Assembly (NCBI GenBank): GCA_018826895.1
Contig: JAHJYA010000021.1
Coordinates: forward strand, 1-63,550
Length of the DNA: 63,550 nt
Origin: Gammaproteobacteria bacterium
GTDB taxonomy: Bacteria; Pseudomonadota; Gammaproteobacteria; Pseudomonadales; Pseudomonadaceae
Direction: 5' to 3'
The position numbers and the translations under genes were made by a program. The notes under the pieces were generated by a model, which was given only the letters and a program-made list of their open reading frames with translations, searched no databases and had not been told where the DNA came from. Shown here one piece after another: positions 18,410 to 31,593 of this stretch (position 1 is its first letter; each line of letters opens with the position of its first letter).

Positions 18410-19282
18410 ATGCTGCGGCGTTGGTCGTCTGCACGCACGGTTGGCCTGTGTGATCCACGGGTCAATCCGCAGTGCGCGCCGGTTCAGGCGTGGCCGAGTG
18501 ACGGTGTGCTGCGCCTGCTCAGCTTCAATATTCAGGTCGGTATCAGTACCGAGCGCTATCACCACTACCTTACCCGCGGCTGGCAGCACCTGCTGCCGCA
18601 CCCCGGGCGCGCCCTGAACCTGCGGCGCATCGGTGATCTGTTGGCCGACTACGACCTGGTTGCCCTGCAGGAAGTCGACGGCGGCAGCCTGCGTTCGGGT
18701 GGTATCAACCAGGTCGAACACCTGGCGCAACTCGGCCACTTTCCGCTTTGGTATCAGCAGTTAAACCGCAACCTCGGGCGTTTCGCCCAGCACAGCAATG
18801 GCTTGCTCAGCCGCTTACAGCCTAGCTTGCTGGAGGATCACCCGCTGCCGGGTCCGCCCGGGCGCGGTGCGGTGTTGATGACCATCGGCGAAGGTGAAGA
18901 TGCGGTGGTCGTGGTGATGATGCATCTGTCTCTCGGCGCGCGTACGCGCACCCGCCAGTTGGCTTATATCCGCGAGCTGATTGGCGGCTACCGCCACCAG
19001 ATACTCATGGGTGATATGAACACCCACGCCAACGACCTGTTGCAGCACTCGCCGCTGCGCGACCTCGGCCTGCTGGCGCCGCAGCTTGAGGCGACCTTCC
19101 CGAGCTGGCGTCCGCAGCGTTGTCTGGATCATATTCTGATCAGCTCGGGCCTGGCCTTGGAACGCTTTGAGGTGGTTGCCCAGCCGATATCCGATCATCT
19201 GCCGGTGGCCGTAGATATTCGTCTGCCGCACGCGCTCAATGCGGGTCAACCGCCTATGCTCAATAACGCCCCCGATCAGTGA
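18410..19282 (+). CDS. Endonuclease/exonuclease/phosphatase-family protein
   Basis: A 290-aa EEP-fold hydrolase without an obvious signal peptide. The metal-dependent catalytic set can be followed: SFNIQVG near residue 38, the QEVD motif (LVALQEVDGG), the H in VMMHLSLGARTRTRQL, GDMNTHAND, LDHILIS and the final SDHLPVAVDI. Substrate unknown; related proteins cleave phosphodiesters in DNA, lipids or nucleotides. It begins 20 bp after dsbA and matches PA5488 by position. Confidence 0.87.
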   Translation: MLRRWSSARTVGLCDPRVNPQCAPVQAWPSDGVLRLLSFNIQVGISTERYHHYLTRGWQHLLPHPGRALNLRRIGDLLADYDLVALQEVDGGSLRSGGINQVEHLAQLGHFPLWYQQLNRNLGRFAQHSNGLLSRLQPSLLEDHPLPGPPGRGAVLMTIGEGEDAVVVVMMHLSLGARTRTRQLAYIRELIGGYRHQILMGDMNTHANDLLQHSPLRDLGLLAPQLEATFPSWRPQRCLDHILISSGLALERFEVVAQPISDHLPVAVDIRLPHALNAGQPPMLNNAPDQ

Positions 19283-19372
19283 TGAACGGGAGTGTTTCAG
19301 TGTTTGATAGCAATCTGGAATCGCACTTGATCCCTGTGTGAGAATGCCGAATTACCTGAGCCTGGGTTGAGC

Positions 19373-21241
19373 ATGAGCGACGACGCCTCTCGCTGGAAAG
19401 ACAAATACCTCAGTAGCCTGGAACAACAGGAAAAGCTCGAGCGTCGCTGGGATGCGCGGCTCGACCTGTTGCGTCGTGGCCTAGTGCGCAGCAGCCTGGC
19501 CGCCGAGGGCGTCGACCGTGGTGTCGACCAGTGCATGCATGAGCTGCGTGAAATCCTCCGCCGCGATGACATCGATGCCGGCCTGTCTGCCCTGATCCCA
19601 CGCCTGGAAAAAGCCGTGCTCGACTCCGAGCAGCGCCGCCAGGAGCGCGTCGGGCAGGTGTCCGGTGCGCTGTCGGCGCTGGTCGACCAGTTGCTCAAGC
19701 TGGAGTTGCCGCGAGAGGTGCGTAAACCGCTCAAGCAATTCGCCAAGCAACTGGACAAGCGCGCCGAGCAGGTGCGCGAGCTGCCCGCTCTGCTGGCCGA
19801 GCTGAGTCATCTGCAGGCCCAGGCGCTTGCCTTGAGCACGGCCGAGACAGCGGAACGTCCTGGTTTGCTGGAGCGTTTATTTGGCAGCCGCGATGAGCGT
19901 GAAGAGCCGGCTGTCGTAGTGTCTGAGCCTGAAGCGCCGCCGCCTCTGAGCCCGAGCCCGCAGGCACTCGCCAGTGGGGCTGATGCGCCTGTCCCTCTGC
20001 CCGAGCCTGTCTCTGTCGTCGCAGTGCCGGAGCGCTCTGCTCAGGTTGTTCGTGCATCAAGCCTGGACAGCCTTCCGTTATCCGCGCGGTTACTGTTGCC
20101 CGAGCCTGCCGAGGCCGTTCAGGCTGTCGAAGCGCAGGCAGTGGCGGAAGCTGAAAGCGACCCGGACTATGCCCTGCCAGCCGCCCCCGAACCTGGTTAC
20201 AGTGCCATCGCCAGTCATGTCGAAGCGACCTTGCTGGGGCTGCTCGAGGAGCTGCCGCTGCCGGCCTACCATCAACCCCAGGCCGATTTGCTACGGGCCA
20301 GGATCCAGGCCGGCCTGAACCTGTATGAGCTGGTGCCCGTGCTCGATGACCTGGCCGTGCTGATGTTGGCCATCGCCGATGTTGGGCAGCGTGAGTTCGA
20401 GGGCTACCTCAAACAGCTCAACGAGCGTCTGGCAAGTTTCCAGGGTGGCCTGCAGGATGCTCACGAGGGCTATGCCGAGTCGATGAACTCGGCGCGAGCG
20501 CTCGATATCGAGTTGCGGCAACAAGTCGATGGTCTGAACAGCAGTGTGCAGCAAGCCACGGACCTGGACAGTCTCAAGCACCTGGTCGAGGAACGCCTCG
20601 ATGGCCTGATCGGCACCATGAGCCAGTACCAGCGCCAGCGCGACCAGCGTGAGCAGGCGGTGGTTGAGCGACTGCAGACCCTGGTCGAGCGGGTGGCGAG
20701 CATGGAGCAGGAAGCCAAAGGCTTTCGCGACCACCTCGAAGAGCAGCGCCAGAAAGCCCTGCTTGACCCGCTGACCGGGCTGCCCAACCGTGCTGCCTGG
20801 AGCGAGCGTCTAGATGTCGAAATGGCGCGCTGGCAGCGTTACGGCGGTGAGTTGCTGCTGGCGGTGCTGGATATCGACCACTTCAAACGCATCAACGATG
20901 ACTATGGCCACCTGGCCGGTGACAAGGTGCTGAAGATTCTCGCTGGTGAATTGGCCAAGCGTCTGCGCAAGTCGGACTTTATCGCCCGCTTCGGTGGTGA
21001 AGAGTTCGTTCTGTTGATTCCCTCGACACCTCTGGAAGGCGGGGTGCAGTTGCTCGAAACCCTGCGTGAGTCCATCGAACGCTGCCCCTTCCACTTCAAG
21101 GGGGTGCGGGTCACCATCACCCTGTCAGCCGGAATCAGCGCCTTTACTACCGGCGATCGCAGCACGCAGGTCTTCGAGCGCGCCGATCAGGCCCTGTACC
21201 GCGCCAAGCGCGGTGGACGTAATCGTGTCGAGCATGGTTAA
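19373..21241 (+). CDS. dgcP: Diguanylate cyclase DgcP (GGDEF protein)
   Basis: Makes cyclic di-GMP from two GTP. I start it at the ATG at 19373 (622 aa); the TTG two codons earlier is less likely. The N-terminal 170 residues are a helical coiled domain (DUF2894-like appearance), then a low-complexity Pro/Ala/Glu linker to about 260, a second helical domain, a coiled coil and the C-terminal GGDEF domain from about residue 455. The active site is GGEEF at 541-545 and the product-inhibition site RKSD at 532-535, five residues upstream, so it should be active and feedback-inhibited. The place beside dsbA and the EEP gene matches PA5487, described as DgcP, a polar enzyme linked to FimV. Confidence 0.9.
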   Translation: MSDDASRWKDKYLSSLEQQEKLERRWDARLDLLRRGLVRSSLAAEGVDRGVDQCMHELREILRRDDIDAGLSALIPRLEKAVLDSEQRRQERVGQVSGALSALVDQLLKLELPREVRKPLKQFAKQLDKRAEQVRELPALLAELSHLQAQALALSTAETAERPGLLERLFGSRDEREEPAVVVSEPEAPPPLSPSPQALASGADAPVPLPEPVSVVAVPERSAQVVRASSLDSLPLSARLLLPEPAEAVQAVEAQAVAEAESDPDYALPAAPEPGYSAIASHVEATLLGLLEELPLPAYHQPQADLLRARIQAGLNLYELVPVLDDLAVLMLAIADVGQREFEGYLKQLNERLASFQGGLQDAHEGYAESMNSARALDIELRQQVDGLNSSVQQATDLDSLKHLVEERLDGLIGTMSQYQRQRDQREQAVVERLQTLVERVASMEQEAKGFRDHLEEQRQKALLDPLTGLPNRAAWSERLDVEMARWQRYGGELLLAVLDIDHFKRINDDYGHLAGDKVLKILAGELAKRLRKSDFIARFGGEEFVLLIPSTPLEGGVQLLETLRESIERCPFHFKGVRVTITLSAGISAFTTGDRSTQVFERADQALYRAKRGGRNRVEHG

Positions 21242-21262
21242 CCAGCAGGCGCGCTACGTCTC

Positions 21263-22681
21263 TCAGGCTACCTGCGGCAAGTAGGGTTGCCAGGTTTCTG
21301 GTATTTGCTCTATCCGTGGGTAGTGCAAGGCGTCCAGCTGCAGGCGTGAGAGCAGGAAAGGCGTATGCCGCAAATGCACTGGCAGGGCATGCAGCTCCGG
21401 TAGCCAGAGACTGACGTAGGCGGCATCCGGATCGTACTCGCGGGCCTGGCGCAAGGCATTGAAGATGCGGTTGCGCCGCGGGTCGCTGCCCACGCCGGCG
21501 AGATACGCCCAGTTGCCCCAGTTGCTCGCCGGGTCATAGTCGATCAGGTGCTCTTCGAACCAGGCCGCGCCATGTCGCCAGTCCTGTTGCAGGTCGTTGA
21601 TCAGGTAGCTGGCGACAATCTGCCGGCCGCGGTTGGACATAAAGCCGGTTGCCGCCAGTTCACGCATATTGGCGTCGACCAAGGGCATCCCCGTGCGTCC
21701 CTGGCACCATTGCTCGAAGCGCTCATCCACCGTACTGGGCGCGCGCTCGGTGGCTTTCAGCCCGCCCGCTTTGAACAGCGCACTGCCGTGGCGCACCAGG
21801 GTCCAGCGGAAGAAGTCGCGCCAGAGCATTTCCACCCACAGCCAGTAGGTCGAGTCGTTGCGCCCGAACTGGGCCTCGTGACGGCGGAGCTCAGCGACCA
21901 CGCGGCGCGCGGAAAGGCTGCCATTGGCCAGCCAGGGCGAGAATTTCGACGAATATTCGCTGCCGATCAGGCCATTTCGCGTTTCTTTGTACTGGCGTAC
22001 CGCCTGGCTGCTCCACAGGTAGTCGCGCAACCGCGCGAGGGCTGCCGGCTCTCCGCCGGCAAACGGGAAGGCACTGGCCGCCACGCTCAAGGGTTCGCCC
22101 AGGCCCATTTGCGACAGGCTTGGCAAGGCTTGTAGCAGTGCCTCGGCATTTGCCGGCAAAGGCGGCAAGCTATTTGGAATGACGCTCGGCTGGAATACCT
22201 GCAGGCGTTCTTCAACCAGGTTGCGAAACTGGGTGAACACCTGCGGCAGCTCGGCCACCGTGCATGGCAGGTCTTCGGCGCGCAGCAAGCTGTTATCGGC
22301 ACTCTGGTGCAGCGGAGTACTGCCCAGGCGGCTGGCGACCCGGGTGACCAAGGCGCGCTCGTCGGGAGCGATTTCCTGCAGGGTGAAGACCTGCTGCAGC
22401 TGCAGTTGCTCGACCAACTCGGGAATCACCTTCTCTGCGCTACCAGGCAGGACCAGCAGGTGCGAGCCACGCCGGCGCAGCTCGCTGTCCAGGGCGGCGA
22501 GGCTTTCCAGCAGGAAGCGCGCGCGGTGCACGCCCAGACGCCGGCTGCCGAACTCGCCACGCTGCAGCAGTGCCGGGTCCAGCACATAGACGGGCAGCAA
22601 GCATTGGGCCTGCAGGCTGGCTTGCAGGGCCGGGTGGTCATCAAGACGCAGGTCGTTTTTGAACCAGAGCAGCGCACGCAT
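21263..22681 (-). CDS. Cryptochrome DASH / photolyase-family flavoprotein
   Basis: A 472-aa FAD protein of the CRY-DASH group. The N-terminal photolyase domain begins MRALLWFKNDLRLDDHPAL; the C-terminal FAD domain holds the diagnostic run from VDANMRELAATGFMSNRGRQ to the WGNWAYLAGVGSDPR region. CRY-DASH proteins repair cyclobutane dimers in single-stranded DNA and may sense blue light. It converges on dgcP with only 21 bp between the stops. As a light-responsive neighbour of a c-di-GMP enzyme it is suggestive, but no functional link is shown. Confidence 0.9.
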   Translation of the reverse strand: MRALLWFKNDLRLDDHPALQASLQAQCLLPVYVLDPALLQRGEFGSRRLGVHRARFLLESLAALDSELRRRGSHLLVLPGSAEKVIPELVEQLQLQQVFTLQEIAPDERALVTRVASRLGSTPLHQSADNSLLRAEDLPCTVAELPQVFTQFRNLVEERLQVFQPSVIPNSLPPLPANAEALLQALPSLSQMGLGEPLSVAASAFPFAGGEPAALARLRDYLWSSQAVRQYKETRNGLIGSEYSSKFSPWLANGSLSARRVVAELRRHEAQFGRNDSTYWLWVEMLWRDFFRWTLVRHGSALFKAGGLKATERAPSTVDERFEQWCQGRTGMPLVDANMRELAATGFMSNRGRQIVASYLINDLQQDWRHGAAWFEEHLIDYDPASNWGNWAYLAGVGSDPRRNRIFNALRQAREYDPDAAYVSLWLPELHALPVHLRHTPFLLSRLQLDALHYPRIEQIPETWQPYLPQVA

Positions 22682-22829
22682 GGCGTGATCCTCGCGACAT
22701 TAAGCAGCCATTGAATTCTGAAACCCTATGCGGCTGCAAGTTCACTGTGACGCGGCTAGCGACGAAACGGGAACAGACCCTAGACTATCGCGCCGGGCCG
22801 ATGGCCGGCCGGGTGGTTTCGGAGACGCC

Positions 22830-23423
22830 ATGGACATCCTCAGCATCGCGGTACTGATCTTTCTGGTCACCGACCCGTTCGGCAATATCGCCATCTATAT
22901 TGCTGCGCTGAAAAACGTCAGCCCCGCACGGCGGTTGTGGGTTGCGGCCCGCGAGCTGCTGTTCGCCCTTGCGCTGTTGCTGCTGTTCCTTACCTTTGGT
23001 GACAAAGTCCTTAGCGGTCTGGGCCTGTCGCGCGAGGCGACGGCCATTGCCGGCGGTATCATCCTGTTCGTGATCGCCATGCGGCTGATCTTTCCCCGGC
23101 CTGAAGGTCTGCTCGGTGATTTGCCCGATGGCGAGCCGATGCTGGTACCGTTGGCCACCCCGGCAGTCGCCGGGCCTTCGGCGCTGGCCGTGCTGATGAC
23201 CCTGCGCAACACCCATGAGGGGCCGTTGTGGGAGTTGTATGCCGCGCTGCTCCTGGCCTGGGGCGTGACCGCCTTCATCCTGTTGCAGGCTTCGTTGCTG
23301 CAGCGGTTCCTCGGCCCCCGCGGGCTGACGGCAGTGGAACGGCTGATGGGCATGCTATTGATCATGCTCAGCGTCGACATGCTGCTGGATAACCTACAGA
23401 GCGTCTTGCATATCCGCCCATGA
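22830..23423 (+). CDS. MarC family (NAAT) integral membrane protein
   Basis: A 197-aa inner-membrane protein with about six helices, starting at the ATG at 22830 after GGAGACGCC; the frame is open to 22728 but that part is not family-like. The first helix (MDILSIAVLIFLVTDPFGNIAIYIAAL) and the PLATPAVAGPSALAVLM segment mark MarC/YchE proteins. Despite the name, a role in antibiotic resistance is not established; a small-solute transporter is likely. Its end overlaps ampDh2 by four bases. Confidence 0.88.
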   Translation: MDILSIAVLIFLVTDPFGNIAIYIAALKNVSPARRLWVAARELLFALALLLLFLTFGDKVLSGLGLSREATAIAGGIILFVIAMRLIFPRPEGLLGDLPDGEPMLVPLATPAVAGPSALAVLMTLRNTHEGPLWELYAALLLAWGVTAFILLQASLLQRFLGPRGLTAVERLMGMLLIMLSVDMLLDNLQSVLHIRP

Positions 23424-24193
23424 AAGTTTTCTGCCTGAGTTTATTGATGATCCTGCTGGCCGGCTGCGCCAGCGGCCCGCGTATCGACACTTCGCATACC
23501 GCGATCGGCCAGAGCAGCCGCGTGCAGTACGTGATCCTGCACTACACCTCAACCGATCTGGCGCATTCGCTGCAGTTGCTCACCGAGGAGCAGGTCAGCA
23601 GTCATTACCTGATCGACCGCGCGCCGGCGACCATCTACCAGTTGGTCGACGAAAACCGCCGCGCCTGGCATGCCGGCGAGAGCGTCTGGCAAGGGCGGAC
23701 CTGGCTTAACGCCAGCAGCATCGGTATCGAGATGATCAATGCCGGCTATACCGAAGGCCCCCAGGGCAAGGTCTGGCAGCCTTACAGCCAGGCGCAGATC
23801 GATGCGCTGATCGTGTTGCTCAAGGATATCGTCGCGCGCCATGAACTGCCCCTGGGCAGCATCATTGGCCACAGCGACGTGGCGCCGCAGCGCAAGGTCG
23901 ATCCGGGGCCGTTGTTCCCCTGGAAGCAACTGGCCGATGCCGGGCTGGTGCCCTGGCCGGATGCCCAGGCGGTGGTGAATCGGCAGGTACTGTATGCCGT
24001 GCAGCTACCGGATGTGGCCTGGTTCCAGGCCCAGCTGGCGCGCCAGGGCTATGAGGTTGACCAGCACGGTATCCTCGACGAGGCCACCCGTAACGTGATC
24101 GCTGCGTTTCAGATGAAGTACCGCCCGGCGCGTTACGACGGACAGCCGGATGCCCAGACGGCGGCCCTGCTGGATGTGCTCAATACGCCCTAG
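23420..24193 (+). CDS. ampDh2: N-acetylmuramoyl-L-alanine amidase, AmpDh2/AmiD type
   Basis: Outer-membrane-anchored peptidoglycan amidase, 257 aa. The lipobox LLAGC (Cys16) follows a short signal. The amidase_2 domain (about 30-180) has zinc ligands His in VILHYTS, His in IIGHSDVAPQRKVDPGPLF and the terminal Asp/Lys region of that motif. A C-terminal peptidoglycan-binding (PGRP/PG_binding_1) domain contains 'YEVDQHGILDEATRNVIAAFQMKYRP'. Size, architecture and its place near kinB-algB match PA5485 (AmpDh2), which takes part in cell-wall recycling and beta-lactamase control. Confidence 0.92.
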   Translation: MKVFCLSLLMILLAGCASGPRIDTSHTAIGQSSRVQYVILHYTSTDLAHSLQLLTEEQVSSHYLIDRAPATIYQLVDENRRAWHAGESVWQGRTWLNASSIGIEMINAGYTEGPQGKVWQPYSQAQIDALIVLLKDIVARHELPLGSIIGHSDVAPQRKVDPGPLFPWKQLADAGLVPWPDAQAVVNRQVLYAVQLPDVAWFQAQLARQGYEVDQHGILDEATRNVIAAFQMKYRPARYDGQPDAQTAALLDVLNTP

Positions 24194-24270
24194 CGCGGTA
24201 GATCTTCAAAGCGCTGAAAGCGTCGCGGCTAAAGCGGAGCGGAGCGCAGCCCTGCCTCGCTCGCGCATCG

Positions 24271-24352
24271 GTAGGAGTGCCGCCCCGGCGCGAAGCTTTT
24301 GGACTCTCTGCCATCTGAATGGCCGCTATTCGCCGCGAGGCGCGGCTCCTAC
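24271..24352. repeat. REPIN (paired REP sequences)
   Basis: Left arm GTAGGAGTGCCGCCCCGGCG and right arm CGCCGCGAGGCGCGGCTCCTAC are inverted REP units about 40 bp apart. The sequence lies between the convergent ampDh2 and response-regulator genes, the usual place for Pseudomonas REPINs. It differs in core sequence from the element at 4831. Confidence 0.8.
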
Positions 24353-24369
24353 GAGAAGCAGTGCCGCCG

Positions 24370-24777
24370 TTAGCCCAGCAGGTTTTGCACGGTACTGCGC
24401 AGCAGGTCCAATGAATAGGGCTTGGTGATGGTGGCTGTGGCAGCGCCTTCGCCGGTCTGGCTCGGTACACCCTCGCCATAACCGCTGGCGAATAACACAG
24501 GCAATTGCGGGCGTAGGCTGCGGGCGCGAATCATCAGTTGGTGGCCGTCCATGCCTGGCAGGCCGATGTCGGTCATCAGCAGATCCAGCGGCTGATCGCT
24601 TTCCAGAACGAGCAACGCCTGCTGCGCATCCGCCGCTTCAAGTACCTGATACTCCAGCTCCATAAGCACTTCGAGGGTGAGCATGCGCACGATGTCGTCA
24701 TCCTCGACCAACAGAATGGTGCAGTCGCCAGCACTGCGCAGTGCATCGTCATCGGTGCCGTGAGTCCGGTCTTGCAT
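24370..24777 (-). CDS. Single-domain response regulator
   Basis: A 135-aa protein made of one receiver domain and nothing else. The acidic pocket is VEDDD, the phosphorylated Asp is residue 70 in LLMTDIGLPGMDG, and the Thr/Lys switch residues lie in LFASGYGEG and ITKPYSLDLL. With no output domain it may act as a phosphate shuttle or sink for the hybrid kinase that is transcribed divergently from it. Confidence 0.87.
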   Translation of the reverse strand: MQDRTHGTDDDALRSAGDCTILLVEDDDIVRMLTLEVLMELEYQVLEAADAQQALLVLESDQPLDLLMTDIGLPGMDGHQLMIRARSLRPQLPVLFASGYGEGVPSQTGEGAATATITKPYSLDLLRSTVQNLLG

Positions 24778-25020
24778 CCAGTAACCTCGTTTGGGCGGGG
24801 CGGCTTAGCGACCGGCACCCTCTAATGGGCCGGCGAGTTTATTCGACACTTTTCGACACGTGTGGGTTCAGAAGACCGACGGTCTTATAGTACGCCGCGC
24901 ATCGTTGTTCAGGCACAGTCCTGGGCCGCGCCGCGCGGTTTTTTCTTCGATCTTGGAAATGCGTGCATTTTCGCCAGGCTTTACGGCAGAATTCCCGAAA
25001 TTTCCCGCCAATTGGAATGG

Positions 25021-28502
<3,482 letters not shown>

Positions 28503-28503
<1 letters not shown>

Positions 28504-29324
28504 TGGCTCCCGAACGCGATATCGAGATTGAACTGCGCCTGCTGATCGAGGCCATTTACCTCAAGTACGACTACGACTTTCGCGACTACTCCGGTGCATC
28601 GCTCAAGCGCCGGGTGCGCCATGCCCTGGTGCAGTTCGAGTGCCAGACTGTCTCGGCCCTGCAGGAGCGCATCCTGCACGACCCCAGCGCGTTCATGCAG
28701 TTGCTGCAGTACCTGACGATCCCGGTCAGCGAGATGTTCCGCGACCCTGGCTACTTTCTCGCCCTGCGCGAGCAGGTGGTGCCGCTGCTGCGCACCTACC
28801 CTTCGGTGAAGATCTGGGTGGCAGGCTGCAGCACCGGCGAGGAGGTCTATTCGTTGGCGATCCTGTTGCGCGAGGAAGGGCTGCTGGAGCGCTCGATCAT
28901 CTACGCCACCGACATCAATCCGCGCTCGCTGGAAAAGGCCGAACGCGGCATCTACCCCCTCGAGGCTATTCAAGGCTTTACCAGCAATTACCAGAAGGCC
29001 GGCGGTCGCCAAGCGCTGTCCGATTACTACACTGCCGCCTACGATGGCGCGCTGTTCGACAAGTCGTTACGCGCCCAGGTGACGTTCGCCGATCACAGCC
29101 TGGCGACCGACAGCGTGTTTTCCGAAACCCAGCTGATCTCCTGCCGCAACGTGCTTATCTACTTCAACAAGACTCTGCAGGACCGCGCCTTCGGGCTGTT
29201 CCACGAGTCGCTCTGTCACCGCGGCTTCCTCGGCCTGGGCAGTAAGGAAAGCCTGGATTTTTCCAGCTTTGCCCGCGCTTTCGAGCCGGTGAGCAAGCAC
29301 GAACGGATCTTCCGCAAGCGATGA
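28503..29324 (+). CDS. CheR-type protein-glutamate methyltransferase
   Basis: SAM-dependent methyltransferase of 273 aa; the ATG at 28503 shares its A with the kinase stop codon. The N-terminal helical CheR_N part (DYDFRDYSGASLKRRVRHAL) precedes the Rossmann part with the SAM motif VAGCSTGEEVYSLAILL, FATD-like YATDINPRSLEKAERGIYP and the catalytic-site region LISCRNVLIYFNK. In this cluster there is no chemoreceptor, so its target may be the hybrid kinase or another protein rather than an MCP. Confidence 0.9.
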
Positions 29325-29920
29325 GCGCCTCACTGTTAACACGGCGTATACCCCTTCAGGCGCTGATGCTCGGTGGCTCTGCGGGCGGCGTGACCGCGCT
29401 GCTGTGTCTGTTGGAGACGCTGCCTGCCGATTACCGCCTGCCGGTGGTGATGTTGCTGCACCTGCCCGATGACCGTCACAGTGAGTTAGCCCAGGTGTTC
29501 CAGCGGCGTCTGGCACTGCGCGTCAAGGAGGCCGAGGGCGGTGAGACATTGCAGCCTGCCTGCGTTTATGTGGCGCCACCGGGCTATCACCTGCTGATTG
29601 AGCAGGACCGCAGCTTTTCCCTGAGCCGCGAGGCGCCACAGCACCATTCGCGGCCCTCGATCGACGTGCTGTTCGAATCTGCCGCCGATGCCTATGGCGC
29701 GGCGCTGGCCGCCGTGTTGCTGACCGGTGCCAACCAGGACGGCGCCGCCGGCCTGGCCGCTGTCAAAGCACACGGTGGCCTGACCATCGTGCAAGACCCC
29801 ACCGATGCCCAGGTGCCGACCATGCCGGAAGCGGCACTGGCCCTACACACGCCAGACTATGTCCTGGCGCTACCCGACCTACGCGCATTGCTCAAGGAGC
29901 TGGACAAGAGCCCATGCTAA
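29321..29920 (+). CDS. CheB-type methylesterase without a receiver domain
   Basis: A 199-aa protein equal to the catalytic half of CheB. The Ser of GGSAGGVTALL, the His of MLLHLPDDRHSEL and the Asp of LLTGANQDGAAGL are the catalytic triad. VYVAPPGYHLL is another family motif. The regulatory receiver that normally precedes this domain is missing, so phospho-control must come from elsewhere or be absent. It overlaps cheR and the next kinase gene, so all are one transcript. Confidence 0.9.
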   Translation: MSASLLTRRIPLQALMLGGSAGGVTALLCLLETLPADYRLPVVMLLHLPDDRHSELAQVFQRRLALRVKEAEGGETLQPACVYVAPPGYHLLIEQDRSFSLSREAPQHHSRPSIDVLFESAADAYGAALAAVLLTGANQDGAAGLAAVKAHGGLTIVQDPTDAQVPTMPEAALALHTPDYVLALPDLRALLKELDKSPC

Positions 29921-31101
29921 GCAAAATTGAGGCGAAACTACTGATCGTCGACGACCTGCCGGAAAACCTGCTGGCACTGGAGGGACTGATCAGGGGCGAT
30001 GACCGGCAGGTGTACCAGGCCAGTAGTGCCGATGAGGCACTGTCGCTGTTGCTGCAGCATGAGTTCGCCCTGGCCATTCTCGATGTGCAGATGCCGGGCA
30101 TGAATGGCTTCGAGCTGGCCGAGCTGATGCGCGGTACGGAAAAGACCAAGCACATTCCTATCGTCTTCGTCAGCGCGGCGGGGCGTGAGCTCAATTACGC
30201 CTTCAAGGGCTATGAAAGCGGTGCCGTGGATTTTCTGCACAAGCCGCTCGACATCAAGGCGGTCACCAGCAAGGTCACCGTGTTTGTCGAGCTGTATCGC
30301 CAGCGCCAGGCCATCAAGCAACAGGTTCAGGCGTTGGAGAAGAGCCGGCAGGAGCAGGACACCCTGCTGGCCGAGCTGCGCGCCACCCAGGAGGAGCTGC
30401 AACTGGCCGTACGCATGCGCGATGACTTCATGTCCATCGTCTCCCATGAAGTACGCACACCGCTCAATGGCCTGATGCTGGAAACCCAACTGCGCAAGCT
30501 GCACCTGGACAAGGGCAACATGGCGGCCTTCACCCCGGAGAAGCTGCGGGCGATGAGCGAGCGTGACGAGCGCCAGATCAACAGCCTGACCCGGCTTATC
30601 GAGGACATGCTGGATGTTTCGCGCATCCGTACCGGCAAATTGTCGATCCTGCCCACCGCTGTGGACCTGGCCGAACTGGTGGCGCGGGTTGTCGAAAACT
30701 TTGAGTCGCAGCTCAGTGCTGCCGGCTGCAGCATCAGCCTTGATGTACAGCCGGTGACCGGTTACTGGGATGCCTTTCGGCTTGAGCAGGTGGTGGCCAA
30801 CCTGCTGACAAATGCCCTGCGCTACGGCGCCCGCCAGCCCGTCGAAATCAGTGTCGAACGCCAGGGCGAGCAGGCCTGTCTGCGGGTGCGTGACCACGGC
30901 ATCGGCATCAGCAGCACAGATCAGGAGCGTATTTTTCAGCAGTTCGAGCGCGTAGCCTCGACCTCGGTGCGCCAGGGACTGGGGCTGGGATTATTCATCA
31001 CCCGGCAGATAGTCGCGGCGCACCAGGGCCATATTCAGGTGTACAGCGAGCTCGGCCAGGGGGCCTGCTTCGAGGTGAGCTTGCCGCTATCGCCCAGCTG
31101 A
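29914..31101 (+). CDS. Soluble REC-HisKA-HATPase histidine kinase
   Basis: A 395-aa protein with an N-terminal receiver (Asp57 in LAILDVQMPGMNG), a coiled-coil linker (about 125-170) and a C-terminal kinase with His178 (SIVSHEVRTPLNG), N-box (LLTNALRYGARQP) and G-boxes (DHGIGISS, GLGLGLFITR). No membrane helix. This receiver-first plan suggests it is driven by phosphotransfer from the upstream hybrid kinase or modulated by it. It overlaps the cheB-like gene by seven bases. Confidence 0.9.
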   Translation: MLSKIEAKLLIVDDLPENLLALEGLIRGDDRQVYQASSADEALSLLLQHEFALAILDVQMPGMNGFELAELMRGTEKTKHIPIVFVSAAGRELNYAFKGYESGAVDFLHKPLDIKAVTSKVTVFVELYRQRQAIKQQVQALEKSRQEQDTLLAELRATQEELQLAVRMRDDFMSIVSHEVRTPLNGLMLETQLRKLHLDKGNMAAFTPEKLRAMSERDERQINSLTRLIEDMLDVSRIRTGKLSILPTAVDLAELVARVVENFESQLSAAGCSISLDVQPVTGYWDAFRLEQVVANLLTNALRYGARQPVEISVERQGEQACLRVRDHGIGISSTDQERIFQQFERVASTSVRQGLGLGLFITRQIVAAHQGHIQVYSELGQGACFEVSLPLSPS

Positions 31102-31167
31102 ACTAATTGCCGTGCGGCTCGACTAAGAGACGCTACCGTCTACCTCCGCTTGCTGGAAATCGCAGTC

Positions 31168-31545
31168 ATGGCCACTGAAACACGCAAAATCGTGCTGATC
31201 GTTGAAGATGAACCGGTGTTTCTGTCGATCCTTGCCGAATACCTCGACGAGGAAGGCTATCAGGTGCTGCAGGCCAGCTCGGCCAGCGAAGCGTTCAACA
31301 TCCTCGCCAGCAAGCCCAAGCTCGACCTGCTGATCACCGACTTTCGCCTGCCTGACGGGGTCAGCGGCGTGATGATCGCCGAGCCGGCGCTCAAACTGCG
31401 CCCCGAGCTGCGCATCATCTACATGAGCGGTCACCCAGCAGAAATTTTCGACTCCGGCACGCCGACCCTGGCAGTGGCCCCGATTCTGGCCAAGCCATTC
31501 TCCCTGGACGCGCTCAAAACCCAGATTGAACGCGCGGTGGGCTGA
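31168..31545 (+). CDS. Single-domain response regulator
   Basis: A lone receiver of 125 aa from the ATG at 31168 (MATETRKIVLIVEDEP), which has GGAAA at the proper distance. The phospho-acceptor is Asp58 (LLITDFRLPDG) and the Lys switch is in ILAKPFSLDAL. It is the last gene of the signalling cluster, 66 bp after the REC-kinase. No DNA-binding or enzymatic output is encoded anywhere in the cluster. Confidence 0.87.
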   Translation: MATETRKIVLIVEDEPVFLSILAEYLDEEGYQVLQASSASEAFNILASKPKLDLLITDFRLPDGVSGVMIAEPALKLRPELRIIYMSGHPAEIFDSGTPTLAVAPILAKPFSLDALKTQIERAVG

Positions 31546-31593
31546 GTTTCGCTACGCCCAGCGTGGGACCGGCTTAAGTGCGACAGCGAACAA

